Below, one piece after another: positions 20,713 through 33,760 of a stretch of DNA of 64,000 nt. The position numbers and the translations under genes were made by a program. Numbering within the stretch: position 1 is the stretch's first letter; each line of letters opens with the position of its first letter. The notes under the pieces are model-generated. The model worked only from the letters and a program-made list of their open reading frames with translations. It was not told where the DNA came from and searched no databases. This stretch comes from Ichthyosporea sp. XGB-2017a. Lineage: Eukaryota; Opisthokonta; Ichthyosporea. The stretch is from assembly GCA_002811675.1 (NCBI GenBank), contig PDIM01000041.1, positions 76,715 through 140,714 of the forward strand, given 5' to 3'.

Positions 20713-20726
20713 AATAAATTAATAAA
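20713..20726 (+). terminator. Double poly(A) signal of HEAT-repeat gene
   Basis: Two AATAAA hexamers (20713-20718 and 20721-20726), about 305 nt after the stop and 50 nt before the end of the opposing UBALD gene. Confidence 0.5.
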
Positions 20727-20776
20727 GGCTATTTAAAACTGTTTTCAAAATTTCAAATCTTGCAACTCTGTCATGA

Positions 20777-21238
20777 TTAATTGTTACCGGAGCTAGTGAC
20801 ATTCATCTGACCTAATCCAGTCACACACACAGGAAAGGCCGGTGGTGTGACTGGTGTGTTAGCAGGGGTTGTCGGAACAACTCCGCCAACAACACAAAGC
20901 TTTGAGTTACTACCCCTGCATGACATCTTCCCCGATGAAGTAGACCCGCTCATAGCACCTTCATACTCACTTCCACTAATGTTATAATTCTCTAAAGACG
21001 AAAATACAGCACTTCCTTGGTTAGATCCATTGCTGCTGTGCATCCCTGACGAAGAGGCGCTTCCTGCATTATTGGGACTAACAAAGCCATAAAATTCACT
21101 AATAGCAGCTTCATATTGCCACTTGGCCCTTTCCAAGAACTGTCTAGCTTCTGCATGTGAACAGCCAGTTGTGTTGCAGAATTGATTTATCATGGCAGCT
21201 TCACGAAGCTCTTGCAAACTTGTAGTATTAACAGACAT
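20777..21238 (-). CDS. UBALD: UBA-like domain-containing protein
   Basis: Intronless, 153 residues from the ATG at 21238, chosen because it gives the family start MSVN. Residues 1-52 are the UBA-like domain (LREAAMINQF, TTGCSHAEARQFLERAKWQYEAAISEFYG), very close to animal UBALD1/2. A Ser/Gly/Asn-rich linker follows. Near the C-terminus the second conserved block appears as TTPANTPVTPPAFP, the counterpart of the TPSNTPATPPNFP motif of UBALD1/2. Its function is poorly known. Finding both blocks makes the assignment firm; the family is otherwise best known from animals, which helps place the organism. Confidence 0.9.
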   Translation of the reverse strand: MSVNTTSLQELREAAMINQFCNTTGCSHAEARQFLERAKWQYEAAISEFYGFVSPNNAGSASSSGMHSSNGSNQGSAVFSSLENYNISGSEYEGAMSGSTSSGKMSCRGSNSKLCVVGGVVPTTPANTPVTPPAFPVCVTGLGQMNVTSSGNN

Positions 21239-21682
21239 TTTCAAAAATAGTATATTGGATGGTAAATATGGAGAAAAGAACAAAAACAATAATCACAGAT
21301 CTAAAATTAAATAAAACAGCGCTATATATATTTTGCTACTTTCACTGATTTGAACGTTAACAAAAGCTATTCTCTCAAGAATGACAACTAATTTAAATCT
21401 GCGTATCCAATCCCCACTTTAGTCCTAAATCTACTGTACTCTATACGTCAATACAGAGGAGGAAGGGGCCGGGAGGGAGGAGGGAGGGGTCAACCATATT
21501 ATTATCTACTGTAGAGAGTATTGTAATTTCCCATTCACAGCTAGCAGCTACATAGCTAAGGTATGCACTATGCAGTACACAGTACGTAGCTGATCCTATA
21601 GTACTGAACAGCTGATCATCCACCCATCATAACATGTACATGTGATCTGCTCTGTACTTCTATGGCCGCAGCATAGCGGAGG

Positions 21683-21736
<54 letters not shown>

Positions 21737-22170
21737 ACCCCCCACATTTCTCCGCTCCCGTCCCCTACCCCTTTTAGAATGCATACGTACGTACCTGCTA
21801 AGCCCTGACAAGTATCTTCTTGTTTCAGTTTGGCAACAGCTATAGTCCCCTGTCCAAACCTGCACTCTCCTTCCAGTGTCACCTAAAGACGCACCAGTGG
21901 GCTGCTTCAAAGCTGTTGATGCGCTGTGTGTGTGTGGAAGACGGTTGGTATTCAACCATACTGCTCTGTGATTTGTATCTCGGCACTGAACGCTGCATTC
22001 GAATTTTACTTCAATCCTTATTCCTGTTGCCGAAATACAAGTGTTACTCTCCAGGGACTTATATTAAGAGAGTGATTCCGCCTATCTGAGATATTAACAT
22101 CGTTGTAATTTTAGAGAGTTATCAAAAAGCTGAGCCTTTCCTTCAAATCTCAAAAAGTTTGTGGTCAGGC
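21239..22170. other. Divergent interval UBALD / PB1-SAM gene with poly-C tract
   Basis: No gene. The interval carries a 52-base C run (21685-21736) followed by ACCCCCCACA. Apparent poly-Gly and poly-Pro frames here come from that run and are not genes. Confidence 0.6.
21685..21743. repeat. Poly-C tract
   Basis: 52 C, one A, then six C. Such tracts are length-variable and assembly-sensitive. Confidence 0.95.
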
Positions 22171-23345
22171 ATGCCCGATCAAACAAGCAGGGACGGCCTA
22201 CTTATCAAGGCGTCCTTTGGAGAAGATCTTAGACGATTCAATATTTTAGCTAATGAACTTAACTATGAGAAGCTGCGGGAGAAAATTGTTGAACTTTTTG
22301 GTTTCCATAGATCTGATTTCCTAGTTAAGTACAGTGATGAAGACGGTGATATGGTTACTGTTACATGTGATGAAGAGCTGCAAAACTTAGGTAAGTTTGT
22401 GTAGCGGCTATAGCTTATAGCTTTATGGTTGCCAATACTAATATATTTAGTCTTGTTATGGCATGTGTTTGATAGTGGAGCGCCTGAGAACTTCGGGAAT
22501 TCTACGCTTTTCTATTTCTTTTAAGACTATACTTTTAATAGATCCTGGAACCAGCCATAATGGGGCGAAAACCAAAGCTGGGAAGCAGGATATTACAGAT
22601 CCTGGTATTGAAAGTGAGAGCTCTCCATCTGCTGGCGAAGGGACTAATCGAGAAGGTAAGCTAGTTATATGGTTTCCAAATCAAGGCAATTAAGAGCACA
22701 AATAATTAACCCCTACTGCGTAATGATTGTTATCACACAGATTTTTCAATGGATGGCGCAGTTCGCCTGCTGAACTATGGGTACGATCATGGGACTATTA
22801 TACAAATGTTGCGTGATATTAGCCTTTACATCTGTGCTCGTGAAGGACTGCAAAATCCTGAAGTTACCCAAGAAGTAACAAAAAAGAAAAGCTTGATAAC
22901 TAGTAAGTTTCTAACATTTGTGAAATTAATTCCCTCTAATTCTTTTTCTAACACGTGCTTTCCTAGAGGTAAACTATGGGCCAGCGAATAATGTTGGAAT
23001 CAAAGCGGAAAGCAAAGACAAAAGGCCTGCTACTGAAGAAAGAGCTTCGGATAAAGGTACCGTGCCAGTAAGTGCATGGGATGAATCTTTTGTTATAGAA
23101 TGGATGGACAAAGTACCATCGTTAAGAGAATACTGCACTTTATTCAAAGGTGAGTTGATAAAATATGTCTATCAAATTGCGGTCCATGCTGTAGCTAACA
23201 CTTTTCCTTAGAGAATGATATAAACGGAGAAATGCTTTTAGAGTTAGATCATGAAGCATTGAAGTCAATGGGGGTTGTATCTGCTGGAAAGCGAATGAAA
23301 ATACTGAAAGAAATATCTTCCAGACTGGAAAAGGCTACGCAATAA
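22171..23345 (+). CDS. PB1-SAM domain protein
   Basis: Five exons (22171-22390, 22476-22655, 22741-22902, 22967-23149, 23212-23345), 292 residues. Residues 8-90 form a PB1 domain: LIKASFGEDLRRFNI, the acidic loop YSDEDGDMVTVTCDEEL, and after intron 1 VERLRTSGILRFSI. The middle (about 134-190) has MDGAVRLLNYGYDHGTIIQML, helical and possibly UBA-like, but I am not sure. Residues 222-290 are a SAM domain: FVIEWMDKVPSLREYCTLFKEN, GEMLLELDHEALKSMGV, GKRMKILKEIS. Such a small protein with two interaction domains is probably a scaffold, perhaps for a kinase cascade, as PB1 and SAM domains both serve in MAPK modules. I know no standard gene with this order. Confidence 0.82.
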
Positions 23346-24280
23346 GGAGCTCACCTGATGCTCATGCTTCTGCTTTTTTTTTGTACAATAGTGCCAACTT
23401 TTTTTGACGGGGTGGAGCTATGGACTGGTATGCGCCTTTCGCAATTATGCTCTGTAATTTGAGCATTTACTTGCTCTTCCCTGATCTGCATAAACACCGG
23501 CTCTCTCCAAACTTCTTTCTTTTTCACATTTTATGAGTTACCTATTTAAACATGACACTCACAGGCCAGTGCACACGTCTGAAGACCCTGTTGTGTCACT
23601 TTTTACCTAATTATTTTTATTTATGCTGGAGATGTTTTCATCTGGTAGAAATGCAGTCGCTTATAAATGTTGAAAAACAGTTTCTTCTTTTGGAATAAAT
23701 GAATAAGCCAAATTTATAAGTTGCATTCCAGCAGGCGTTTGGTTGCAGGCGATGTATGTGAAATGCTTTTTCATCTTGCACAAAAAGCAAATTAGCAATG
23801 GTGAAGCTAGGCCCATGAACGTCGACGGGTCATAAAATTCCAAAATTCTTGGAATAATTATTTTTAAAAATAGACGGTAACATACCATAAGAGGAAATAT
23901 CTATCCTTGCTAACCATAAAAGGCTGGTAGGGGTTTCTAATTTTACATTTTGAACCTCAATCATAACTTCCAATTATAGCTGTGGCGGTTTATTCTCATT
24001 CTGGGCTCCATTGGCTGACTCACTCAAAATTCCAGAAGAAAAAATAAGCAGTGACCAGCTCTTTCGCTGCCTATGAAGCTCGCTTCTATACAATAGCACC
24101 CATTCGTTATGCTGGCTTCACCACTTAAAAAGGCAATGTCTCTCATTGTTTCCACATTTCTGTTTTTATCGGATGGTTGGTTAAATTTACTAAATCATTT
24201 CTGATTTCATTGCAAAGGTGCAAACTTGTAGGCTGCTTTGGAGATCTACTTTCTCTTTTTTTTTTGAAAAAAAAAACACC
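23346..24280. other. Interval before the X8/GH18-like gene
   Basis: No gene. AATAAA at 23694-23699 could end the PB1-SAM transcript. Immediately before the next start codon is T-rich then A-rich sequence (T9, G, A10, CACC), giving a good start context. Confidence 0.45.
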
Positions 24281-27200
24281 ATGAGAACGAACCATTTTGC
24301 TCTGTTCGCAGTTGTTGTGATTGCAATGGCTTTGCAAGCTTTTGCTTTAAAAATGCCCTCTACGAGTAGCTACAACACTCGGTCGTTACGTCGTGAGAAA
24401 GGACCGTTAAAAAGATCCAAGAGATCCATTGGTAGTGCAGTATGTGCAGTGGACACTGCTACAGGTACTATCACCGCCAATAACCTCGGTGTTAATGAAT
24501 GTGTTATGAGAAGTGATACGTATAAGGCCACTAAAGCCGCAAGTGGCTCTGCCTTTTTTGATGAGCCGGTCTCTAATCCTGATACTTCCTCAATATACCT
24601 TGAAGTTTATGAAAGCTTTGCAGGCCTATGGGACTGTTCTGGGTATGTTGGCGTCATAACGTGCGAAAAATTAACTTTGACATCTTCTGCAACAATGACC
24701 ACTACAACACAAGCTCCCTCCCCAGAACCATCCTTTATGCATACAATAACATATTACTCGACTGTAACATCCACACTTGCTCCTACACCTACTTCCACGA
24801 TAATCTCCAAAAAAGTGTGTAAAGCGGATAGAACAAAAGATTCGACAACTGTTTGCAATGCTATGAAATGGACTTGCGGTCAAGTGACATGCGCTTCTGT
24901 ATCGTGCGAACTAAGCGTCCTTTTCCAAAATGCCGATACTGCCTTTAATGCCTACTACTCTGCTAAAAAAGCATGCTCTTCCAGCGCCGGTATTCTTGTA
25001 GAAGACTCACAGACCTTAACCACAACAATAACACCGACGACAGAGATAGTGCAAACGTCCACATCGGTTGTTTCTGTTAATTCTGATGGAACATATACAG
25101 ATTCTGTGACAGTTACCTCGACCCTTGCACCAGTAGCAACAGCAACTCAGGTACCAGTTAAAATATGTAAAGCTAATCCTTCTGTTGACGCTTCTCAGAT
25201 ATGCAATGCAATGAAGTGGGCATGTGGGAGAATTACTTGTGAGTCTGATTCTTGTGATCCATCAGTGCTCTTAACCAATGCTGATAAGGCATTTGGAAAA
25301 TACTATATAGAGAAAAATGGCTGCTCTTCCAGTGCTGGTATGATTGAGGAACTGCTTCAAGATCAGATAATAACCATTACTCCGACTAGCACTTATGTAG
25401 TCACTTCTGTATTCACCATTTCTGCAACCCCGACCTCAACTCAAACAATAGAACCCACATCGACCACAGGTTTTATATGCAAAGCAGATAGAACCGTTAG
25501 TGTCGATATTGTCTGTAATGCAATGAAGTGGGCCTGTGGGAAAATTCCATGCTCTTCTGTATCATGTGATACGGATGTTTTGTATGGAAATGCAGACAAA
25601 GTGTTTAACGATTACTATATTGAGAAAAACGCTTGTTCATCAAGTGCAGGGATGTTAGTTCCTATTGATGGCCCTGAGCCTGAAATTTCGGTTATCACAG
25701 AGACGGTTAAGGAATGTCGAGCAGATAGATCAGTAAGCCCAGAAACAGTATGTAGTGCTATGAAGTGGGCGTGTGGAAGGATTACTTGCCTCTCGATATC
25801 TTGCGATAGCTCGGTTCTTTATACAAATGCTGATTATGCTTTTAGCTTATACTACAAAACTAAGAACGCATGCTCCTCTAGTGCAGGAGAGCTTGTTGAT
25901 GTTGAGCAAACGAGAACAATAACTGTATACCCCACCGTAACGTCTTCTTCAACAACTTCGTCTTCAGTTTCAGCTACCTCTGCCCCCATCAGCACATCTA
26001 AAGTAGCCACGACCCCAACAACAGCTCCCCCCGAACCCACTACAACCGCTACGACGCCCACGGCGTCTACAACCAATGAGCCTTCCCCAACGGTAGCGCC
26101 AACAGTTGTAAATACTATTCCAAACCGGGATATGAGGGCAATGTGGGTTTGGGAAATCCTGCCATCTCAGCTAAGTGATATGGAGGCACAAACTGCTTTC
26201 TTCAATTTTTTGCAAAAGCCCCATGGGATGCAAGATCATGGAATCAACAGAGTATTTTACAGCGTTCCCACAACATCATTTAGCGGTACTGAAGGGCAAC
26301 TGCTTCGCAGGCTCATTCAGAATGCACATGCAAGGGGAATTGCAGTTGAGTGGCTTGACGGCGAAGCCGAGTGGGTTACGTCTGACGATAAAATGCAAAT
26401 CCCAATTAGTCGTTGTCAACAGGTCATGAATTTCAATGCTGCCACTGATGATCCTTCTGATGATTTTGATGGAATACATTTGGATATTGAGCCTCATACT
26501 TTGGGGTCTATATGGCGTCAGAATACAGACGCGGGAAATGATAACTACAATGATGCTTTGACATCAAGAACGTTGCATATTCTTAAAGAATGTAGAGCGA
26601 TAGTTGACACACAAGGCAAAACTCTTGCTAATGATGTTGGGCACGACTACTCAACATATGTGACAGATTATTGGGAAGCGATGCGCAAAGAAAAGTATGT
26701 GCACTACACAGGTATCATGAACTACTTTGACGATGAGAGTTTATTTATTCAATGGGCAGAGAAAAACATGGAGCTGGCCGGAGATCTTCCTCTTGTTTTT
26801 GGTTCCGAAACAATTATGCCGCCTCATGCTGAGGGCTGGCAATCATTCTGGCAAGAAGGTCATATAGGATTACACAAAATGCTAAATAATGCAAAAGCGC
26901 ATTTAACATCATTGCCTCAATTTGAACATGTTTATCACGGTTTGGCTGTTCATCACTTCCACAGCTATCAGCTCTTAACTGCATTTGGAGAATCTGGCTT
27001 AACAAAGTGTTACATTGATGATGATATGAATCTCATTGCAACAGATATGCCTGATCACATTGGTTGTGTTATGAGGGACGACATTTACAAAGGTTTTGTT
27101 CCGGAATTTGGCCAGGTCAATTTGGGGAAAATAGACAAAATACCTGAAGGAGGTATTCATATAATTTTAAACGATGCTTATCGTAGTTCCAGTGACTGCC

Positions 27201-28943
27201 GGGGCAATCTAGGTGTGATTCGATGTGACGAACCTTCCGATCAATCAGAAACTGTTGACGACTGTGTTTTAAACCCAGACCTTCCGGGTTGTCAACTGGA
27301 CCCCGAGTGCGTGTTCGAAGGCTCAACTCTCACAGTGACAGGCTTGGGTGCGTCGGTGGGTTGCGCTCAGAGAACAGCAGATTATACAGTGGCAAAGTCA
27401 CCAATCGGAGGAACAATAACATTTAACAACATAAAGTACGGCCCAGAAGAGCCAATTGCTGTCGAATTGTATAACACATGGGTTGATTCAGCTTCTTGTG
27501 TAGGCTACGTGTCGGTGCTGACCTGTAGCCGCATAGATGGAAAAGTCACGCCCGCCCCTGAGCCTTGTGAGGTTGAATGGGAGAGGTTTGACCCAAATGG
27601 TACAGGGACCGGAAAAGTGCTTCCCTCACCAAATGAACGAACTTTGTTCCTTTGGAGTATGAACGAAAGGATTTTAGACTCTGAGCAGTATGTTGATCTC
27701 GAGGACTTTTTAGAATATCTACAACTTCCCAATGGTCCTAGATTCCCCCAGAACCGCATTGATCGTCTGCACTTTAGCATCCCTGATATTAAGTACCTTT
27801 ACGAAGACACGTATACGGCGAAACTTCGCTCCGTTCTTCGCAGACTGAGTGATATTGGAATCAAGTCCGAGGTAAGTAAAAGATAGCTTTTTGAGTACAC
27901 TAGCTTCGTCAATACTTATACATATGTTTTGGTTTGGGTTTCACACAAATGTGTTTAATATATTTTAGATTATTCTAGGCTTTGAAGACTGGATTTTGTT
28001 TCCTTATAGCAGATTCGAGGCTTTGGAAGTTACAAACAAGGTCATACAATTCAATAAGGGATCATCTTCACAAAGTGAAAGATTTGAAGGTATTCATTTA
28101 AATCTTAGACCTAATGTACTTCCTTCGTGGCGGGAGGACGCTGGGCTGGGCGAGGATGCTTTCAATGATGAAATCCAAAAAAATTACGTCACGGTGTTGA
28201 AAGAAATGAAAAACACACTAGCACCAACAAATTTAACTCTAGCAATGTATATTGACGAAGACTTCACGTCTCTTGTTACTGATATCTGGGGTAAAGTGAC
28301 TTGTGGTAAGCTCGTTGACTATGCCAGTGTTCTGATTGCTTATGACAAGGCGCAGCCGTTTATAAGTGGGCCACTTTCTTCAGCGGGTGGCATGAGAAGA
28401 AACTTTGAGCAATCCTCTTCCATACCGATGATGTTTGTAGCCGAAACTGATAGGCCATTTCAAACACCATCGCCAAATACTTTCTGGGAAGAAGGATTCT
28501 CTCAGCTGTTTTCTACCCTCGCCGAAGTGAAATCAGAGCTGGTCAACGAAGAAGGTTCATTGTATGAGCATCTTTCGCTTTTCCGGGGGTTTGGTATCCA
28601 CCACTATGGGTCATTTAGAGAATTAAACGAGAGAGGCAATGGAGCAGGCAATGGAACTTGTGTTATTACTGCAGATGATCGATTGAACATTACTGGCATC
28701 CCAGAGAGTATTGGGTGTGTTATGAGAACAGACACTTACGACGGCCTTCAAGTCATTCATAGCAATAGCACTTTTGTCGGGAATGTTATTTTTGAAAGCG
28801 TGGACGGCATTCCTCTCAACAACAGGGGAGACATTGGAGCCCCAGCAGAAAACGGGCTATATGTTGAATTCTACGGAAAGCATAGGAATGACAAATGGTG
28901 CTCGGATTATAGACTGCACATTGTGTGTGAAAAAGCAAGCTAA
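24281..28943 (+). CDS. Large secreted protein: X8-like modules, two GH18-like barrels, repeated Cys modules
   Basis: Two exons (24281-27871, 27969-28943) joined in phase by a 97-nt intron; 1521 residues. Residues 1-23 are a signal peptide (FALFAVVVIAMALQAFA). Order after that: Cys module 1 (48-128), four X8/CBM43-like repeats (about 180-240, 295-355, 400-460, 478-537) with six Cys each and the core CNAMKWACG...NADxAFxxYY...CSSSAG, a Thr/Pro/Ser mucin-like linker (540-610), barrel 1 (615-905), Cys modules 2 and 3 (910-983, 1006-1083), barrel 2 (1120-1420) and Cys module 4 (1427-1520). Barrel 1 has FDGIHLDIEPH, close to the GH18 catalytic DGxDxDxE; barrel 2 has FEGIHLNLRPN, which lacks the acids. 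X8 modules bind beta-1,3-glucan in known proteins. It is likely a cell-wall or matrix protein; the barrel substrate is unknown. Confidence 0.85.
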
Positions 28944-29009
28944 TATAACCATGCCAATCTACATACCTACACAGTACACTCACGAAATGCACAAACATCT
29001 TTTCTCAAA

Positions 29010-29019
29010 AATAAATAAA
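29010..29019 (+). terminator. Overlapping poly(A) signals of the X8/GH18-like gene
   Basis: AATAAATAAA gives two overlapping AATAAA hexamers, 67 nt after the stop codon. Confidence 0.6.
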
Positions 29020-29239
29020 CTCACAAGGGAACTGTTGTGCTTGTATTAATTCTCATGGTATTGGGGTTAGGGGGGGTGTGGGTTTATTATATAGTCGAGT
29101 GCGGGGCCACGTCTAGTGTTGTTGTTGCTTTGATACACGGGATTTGGTTAATTACACATTGGAGTAGAGTGGGAGAGTTGAATCACTGTTGTTTGTGTGT
29201 GGAGAGACCCTTCGCTTTAAGTGTGTGAAAAAGTGTAGC

Positions 29240-31092
<1,853 letters not shown>

Positions 31093-31094
31093 TT

Positions 31095-32264
31095 TTAAAT
31101 AGTTTCTTTAAGTTTTTCCCAAATAATGAAACAGAAAAATGTTTGCGGGCCTAATCGCATGTAACTTGCTGTGTACCCTTTCCAAAATCCCATGGGCCCT
31201 TCCGTACGCAAAGTCTCTCTGGCACATTCGTATGCCGAATTGAATCGTTTGCGTTGATCATCGCTGTACAACTTAATAATTACAACATCCTAACATTGAG
31301 GATGGGCAGGGGTGTGGGTAATAAAGTGTTTAAACGAGAAAAGATAAGTAAACTCTTTGAAGGAATTTATGGGAAGCTCCTTTAATACTTACGAGTGGAT
31401 TGAGGGCTGTTGTGATTGATATACCAGCTGCTAAGCTTGCTATAGCATGCAAAAGAATGGAACCCTCCTGAAGAGCAGTATAACGACCTCCATACTCTTC
31501 AGCAACGCGTCTTTTCACAAATGAATATGCACCCAGTTGTGAACTGAATTCATATAATTAGTAAAATGTGGCCTTAGGGAAGCTACCATTTACAGCATTG
31601 GGTTTACGAACACTTACCAACCAGCAACCCCGTTTCGAACAGTTGCCGGCCCTACGCCCTTAAGGTAACCTCTAATGCCCTCTGTTTTATATATGCTTAC
31701 AAAGGCACTCAAGGTCGACTGCCTTGCTAACGGAGTGCCTGCACTTGTAGTGGAATCGGATTGCAGAATAGCTTTTAGCCTATTAAAGGGATTTCCAGCT
31801 ATACCCCCGAAAGCACCACTCAAGAACGAAGCGCCAAGATCTTCAGTGGTCGTTTTAGATGGCACCAACTTGTAATCAAATGCAGACATATCATAGAAGC
31901 AAATGCTACTCGTAAATGGTTTCATTACATATTCTTTACAAGGTTTGAAGCAACCATATCTAAACCCATTCATTGTTGCTTGTGAGAACATGGAAGCTAC
32001 AAGTCCACTTTGGATACCTTTAACTCCTTCTTCTCTTAAAATTTTAACTAATCCATGAGCCAAACCTCTGTATTTTATACTTTGAGCACCTACGGTGTCT
32101 TTCGAAGCTTTCAGTTCTTGAAGCTGCAATCTCGTCTTCACCACTTCCACAGGATTACTGATCACAACAGTTATCACGGCAGCTATTCCACCAAGGAACG
32201 GCTCCACTACAGACCGGTAACGCTCGGGAAGCAAATGCCATTTGTCGGTGTCGTCTGAGGACAT
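31095..32264 (-). CDS. Mitochondrial carrier, SLC25A34/35 (OAC1)-like
   Basis: Three exons (32264-31618, 31543-31393, 31289-31095), 330 residues, six membrane helices. The third exon was found by splicing: it begins at DVVIIKLYS after NPL and ends GFWKGYTASYMRLGPQTFFCFIIWEKLKETI. Three carrier repeats are visible: NPVEVVKTRLQLQ, NPFNRLKAILQ and NPLDVVIIKLY. Only the first keeps the full PxD/ExxK/R signature; the second has Asn for the acid and the third lacks the base. ATMNGFRYGCF and the overall layout resemble the SLC25A34/35 and yeast oxaloacetate carrier group. The substrate is not predictable with confidence. It is divergent from FAM210 with 454 bp between starts. Confidence 0.87.
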
Positions 32265-32718
32265 GTCAGCTTCCGATCTACTTGAGCTTTACCTCGAGGG
32301 AAGGGATGCACAGGTTGGTAGAGGAGGGAGAGTGTTGTTTGTTTTGTTTTGCTTCACATGTCATTGAGTATAACCCACCAGCAGCGCCACCGGCCACAGC
32401 TACTCGCTTATCCACCCATGATAGATAGACTGACTCACACGGACAGGGGGAATAAAAGACCCCCCTATGGAGGCTGCGAGTAAAATTTTTAATTGTGCTT
32501 ATTAGACTTTTGGGTTTTGTTTGTTGTGTTTAGAAGTGCAGCAGTGGCGCAGGGGGAGAAGGAAGTATAAAACGGAGGATACAAACAGGCTGACCGTTCG
32601 AGGGAAGGAAGCCCGTTATTGTCTGGATTTGTGTGAAAGCGTTGTCCTGATTTGTGTTGCTTGTTGCAGTTAGTCTTGTTGTTGCTGTTTGCTTTTTGAC
32701 TTGTTCCAAGGTAAAGAA
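32265..32718. promoter_or_regulatory. Shared promoter interval carrier / FAM210
   Basis: No gene. It has TATAAAAC at 32566-32573 on the plus strand, 146 nt before the FAM210 ATG, and T/G-rich leader sequence. Confidence 0.45.
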
Positions 32719-33530
32719 ATGCTTGGCTGCTCGGCTTTTCAAATACTAAGAAAGGCATCCTTTTCTTCTATATTTAATTACTCTACTTTTGCGTCTGTGA
32801 GTAGAACTCAGCAAGCTCGATTCAGCGTCTCGTTTCCGCGGGCTTCCGTTCAATTAAATTCGATTAGAGCCGGCAAATCTTTTACTTGTGAAGGTGTGAA
32901 TGTGTACAGCAATTTTTCTGCAGTAAAACAAAATTCGACGTCAAAGATAAGACGGGAAGCCTATCGATTTTTTTCTCGAAGTGCAGCTGCAGGGGGGGCA
33001 GTAAAAATGAGTAGTCCCGAAACAAAAAAAGTCACTGAGGACTCAAAACTATCAAATGATGACGACCAACCTGCTACCGAATCTTTGAAAACTAGTCCAA
33101 GTTATGGGAAAGAGACCTCCAAATCTAAGCTCAGGGCTTTTTTGACACAGTATGGGCCAATCGGGTTTACGACTTACATAAGTATTAGCTTGGCGAACTT
33201 AGGTTTGATGTATTGTGCAGTTAGAGCCGGGCTTGATATTCCGGCCTTGCTTGAGTCCATAGGTCTTTCTGTTTCGCAGTGGTAAGTGCCTTTTTCGCTA
33301 TATGACATTTTTCTTTCATTTCTGTGGATAGCTACTTATATGGTTTCGATGTTGTCGTTTGCAGGATTTCCCCCGGAGCAAGTGCGTTTGTTGTGGCTTA
33401 CACAATTCACAAACTAATGGCGCCTATTCGTATTGCAGCGGCCATTTCCGTAACTCCTTTTATTGTGCGAAAGCTTCGTTCCTTTGGGTGGATAAGTGGT
33501 GCTGTTGCAAAGGGAAGCAAAGCTTCATAG
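32719..33530 (+). CDS. FAM210: FAM210-type mitochondrial protein (DUF1279)
   Basis: Two exons (32719-33281, 33365-33530), 242 residues. The N-terminal 95 residues are basic and Ser-rich with no acidic residues at first, typical of a mitochondrial presequence. An acidic, Lys/Ser-rich spacer follows. The DUF1279 domain starts at KLRAFLTQYGPIGFTTYISISLANLGLMY and runs across the intron through WISPGASAFVVAYTIHKLMAPIRIAAAISVTPFIVRKL, with the two hydrophobic helices of the family. FAM210A/B act in mitochondrial inner-membrane function and translation in vertebrates. The exon 2 sequence recurs, broken, around gap 2 about 3 kb downstream. Confidence 0.92.
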
Positions 33531-33760
33531 GAGTATATTAAAATTTCATTCTTGCCCCATTCATTGAACTCTTTCTTCTTTTCTTTTGTTTGCTTTCGGT
33601 TTATTGTTAGACAACTGCAAATGTTCGCTTTGAATTGGCTCTCCAGAACTTGGGGAGTTGGCTCGGGAAGTTATAGATGAAGTATCGAAATTAAATTACA
33701 TTTTGAAATGTGTCCTAGACTGTAGTTTGACTGTTTTCTGCTTAAATCTCTGACAGCAAC

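Noticed and set aside
21596-21955. Poly-Gly and poly-Pro proteins around 21.7 kb
   Set aside because: These are translations of the 52-base C run in a promoter interval.
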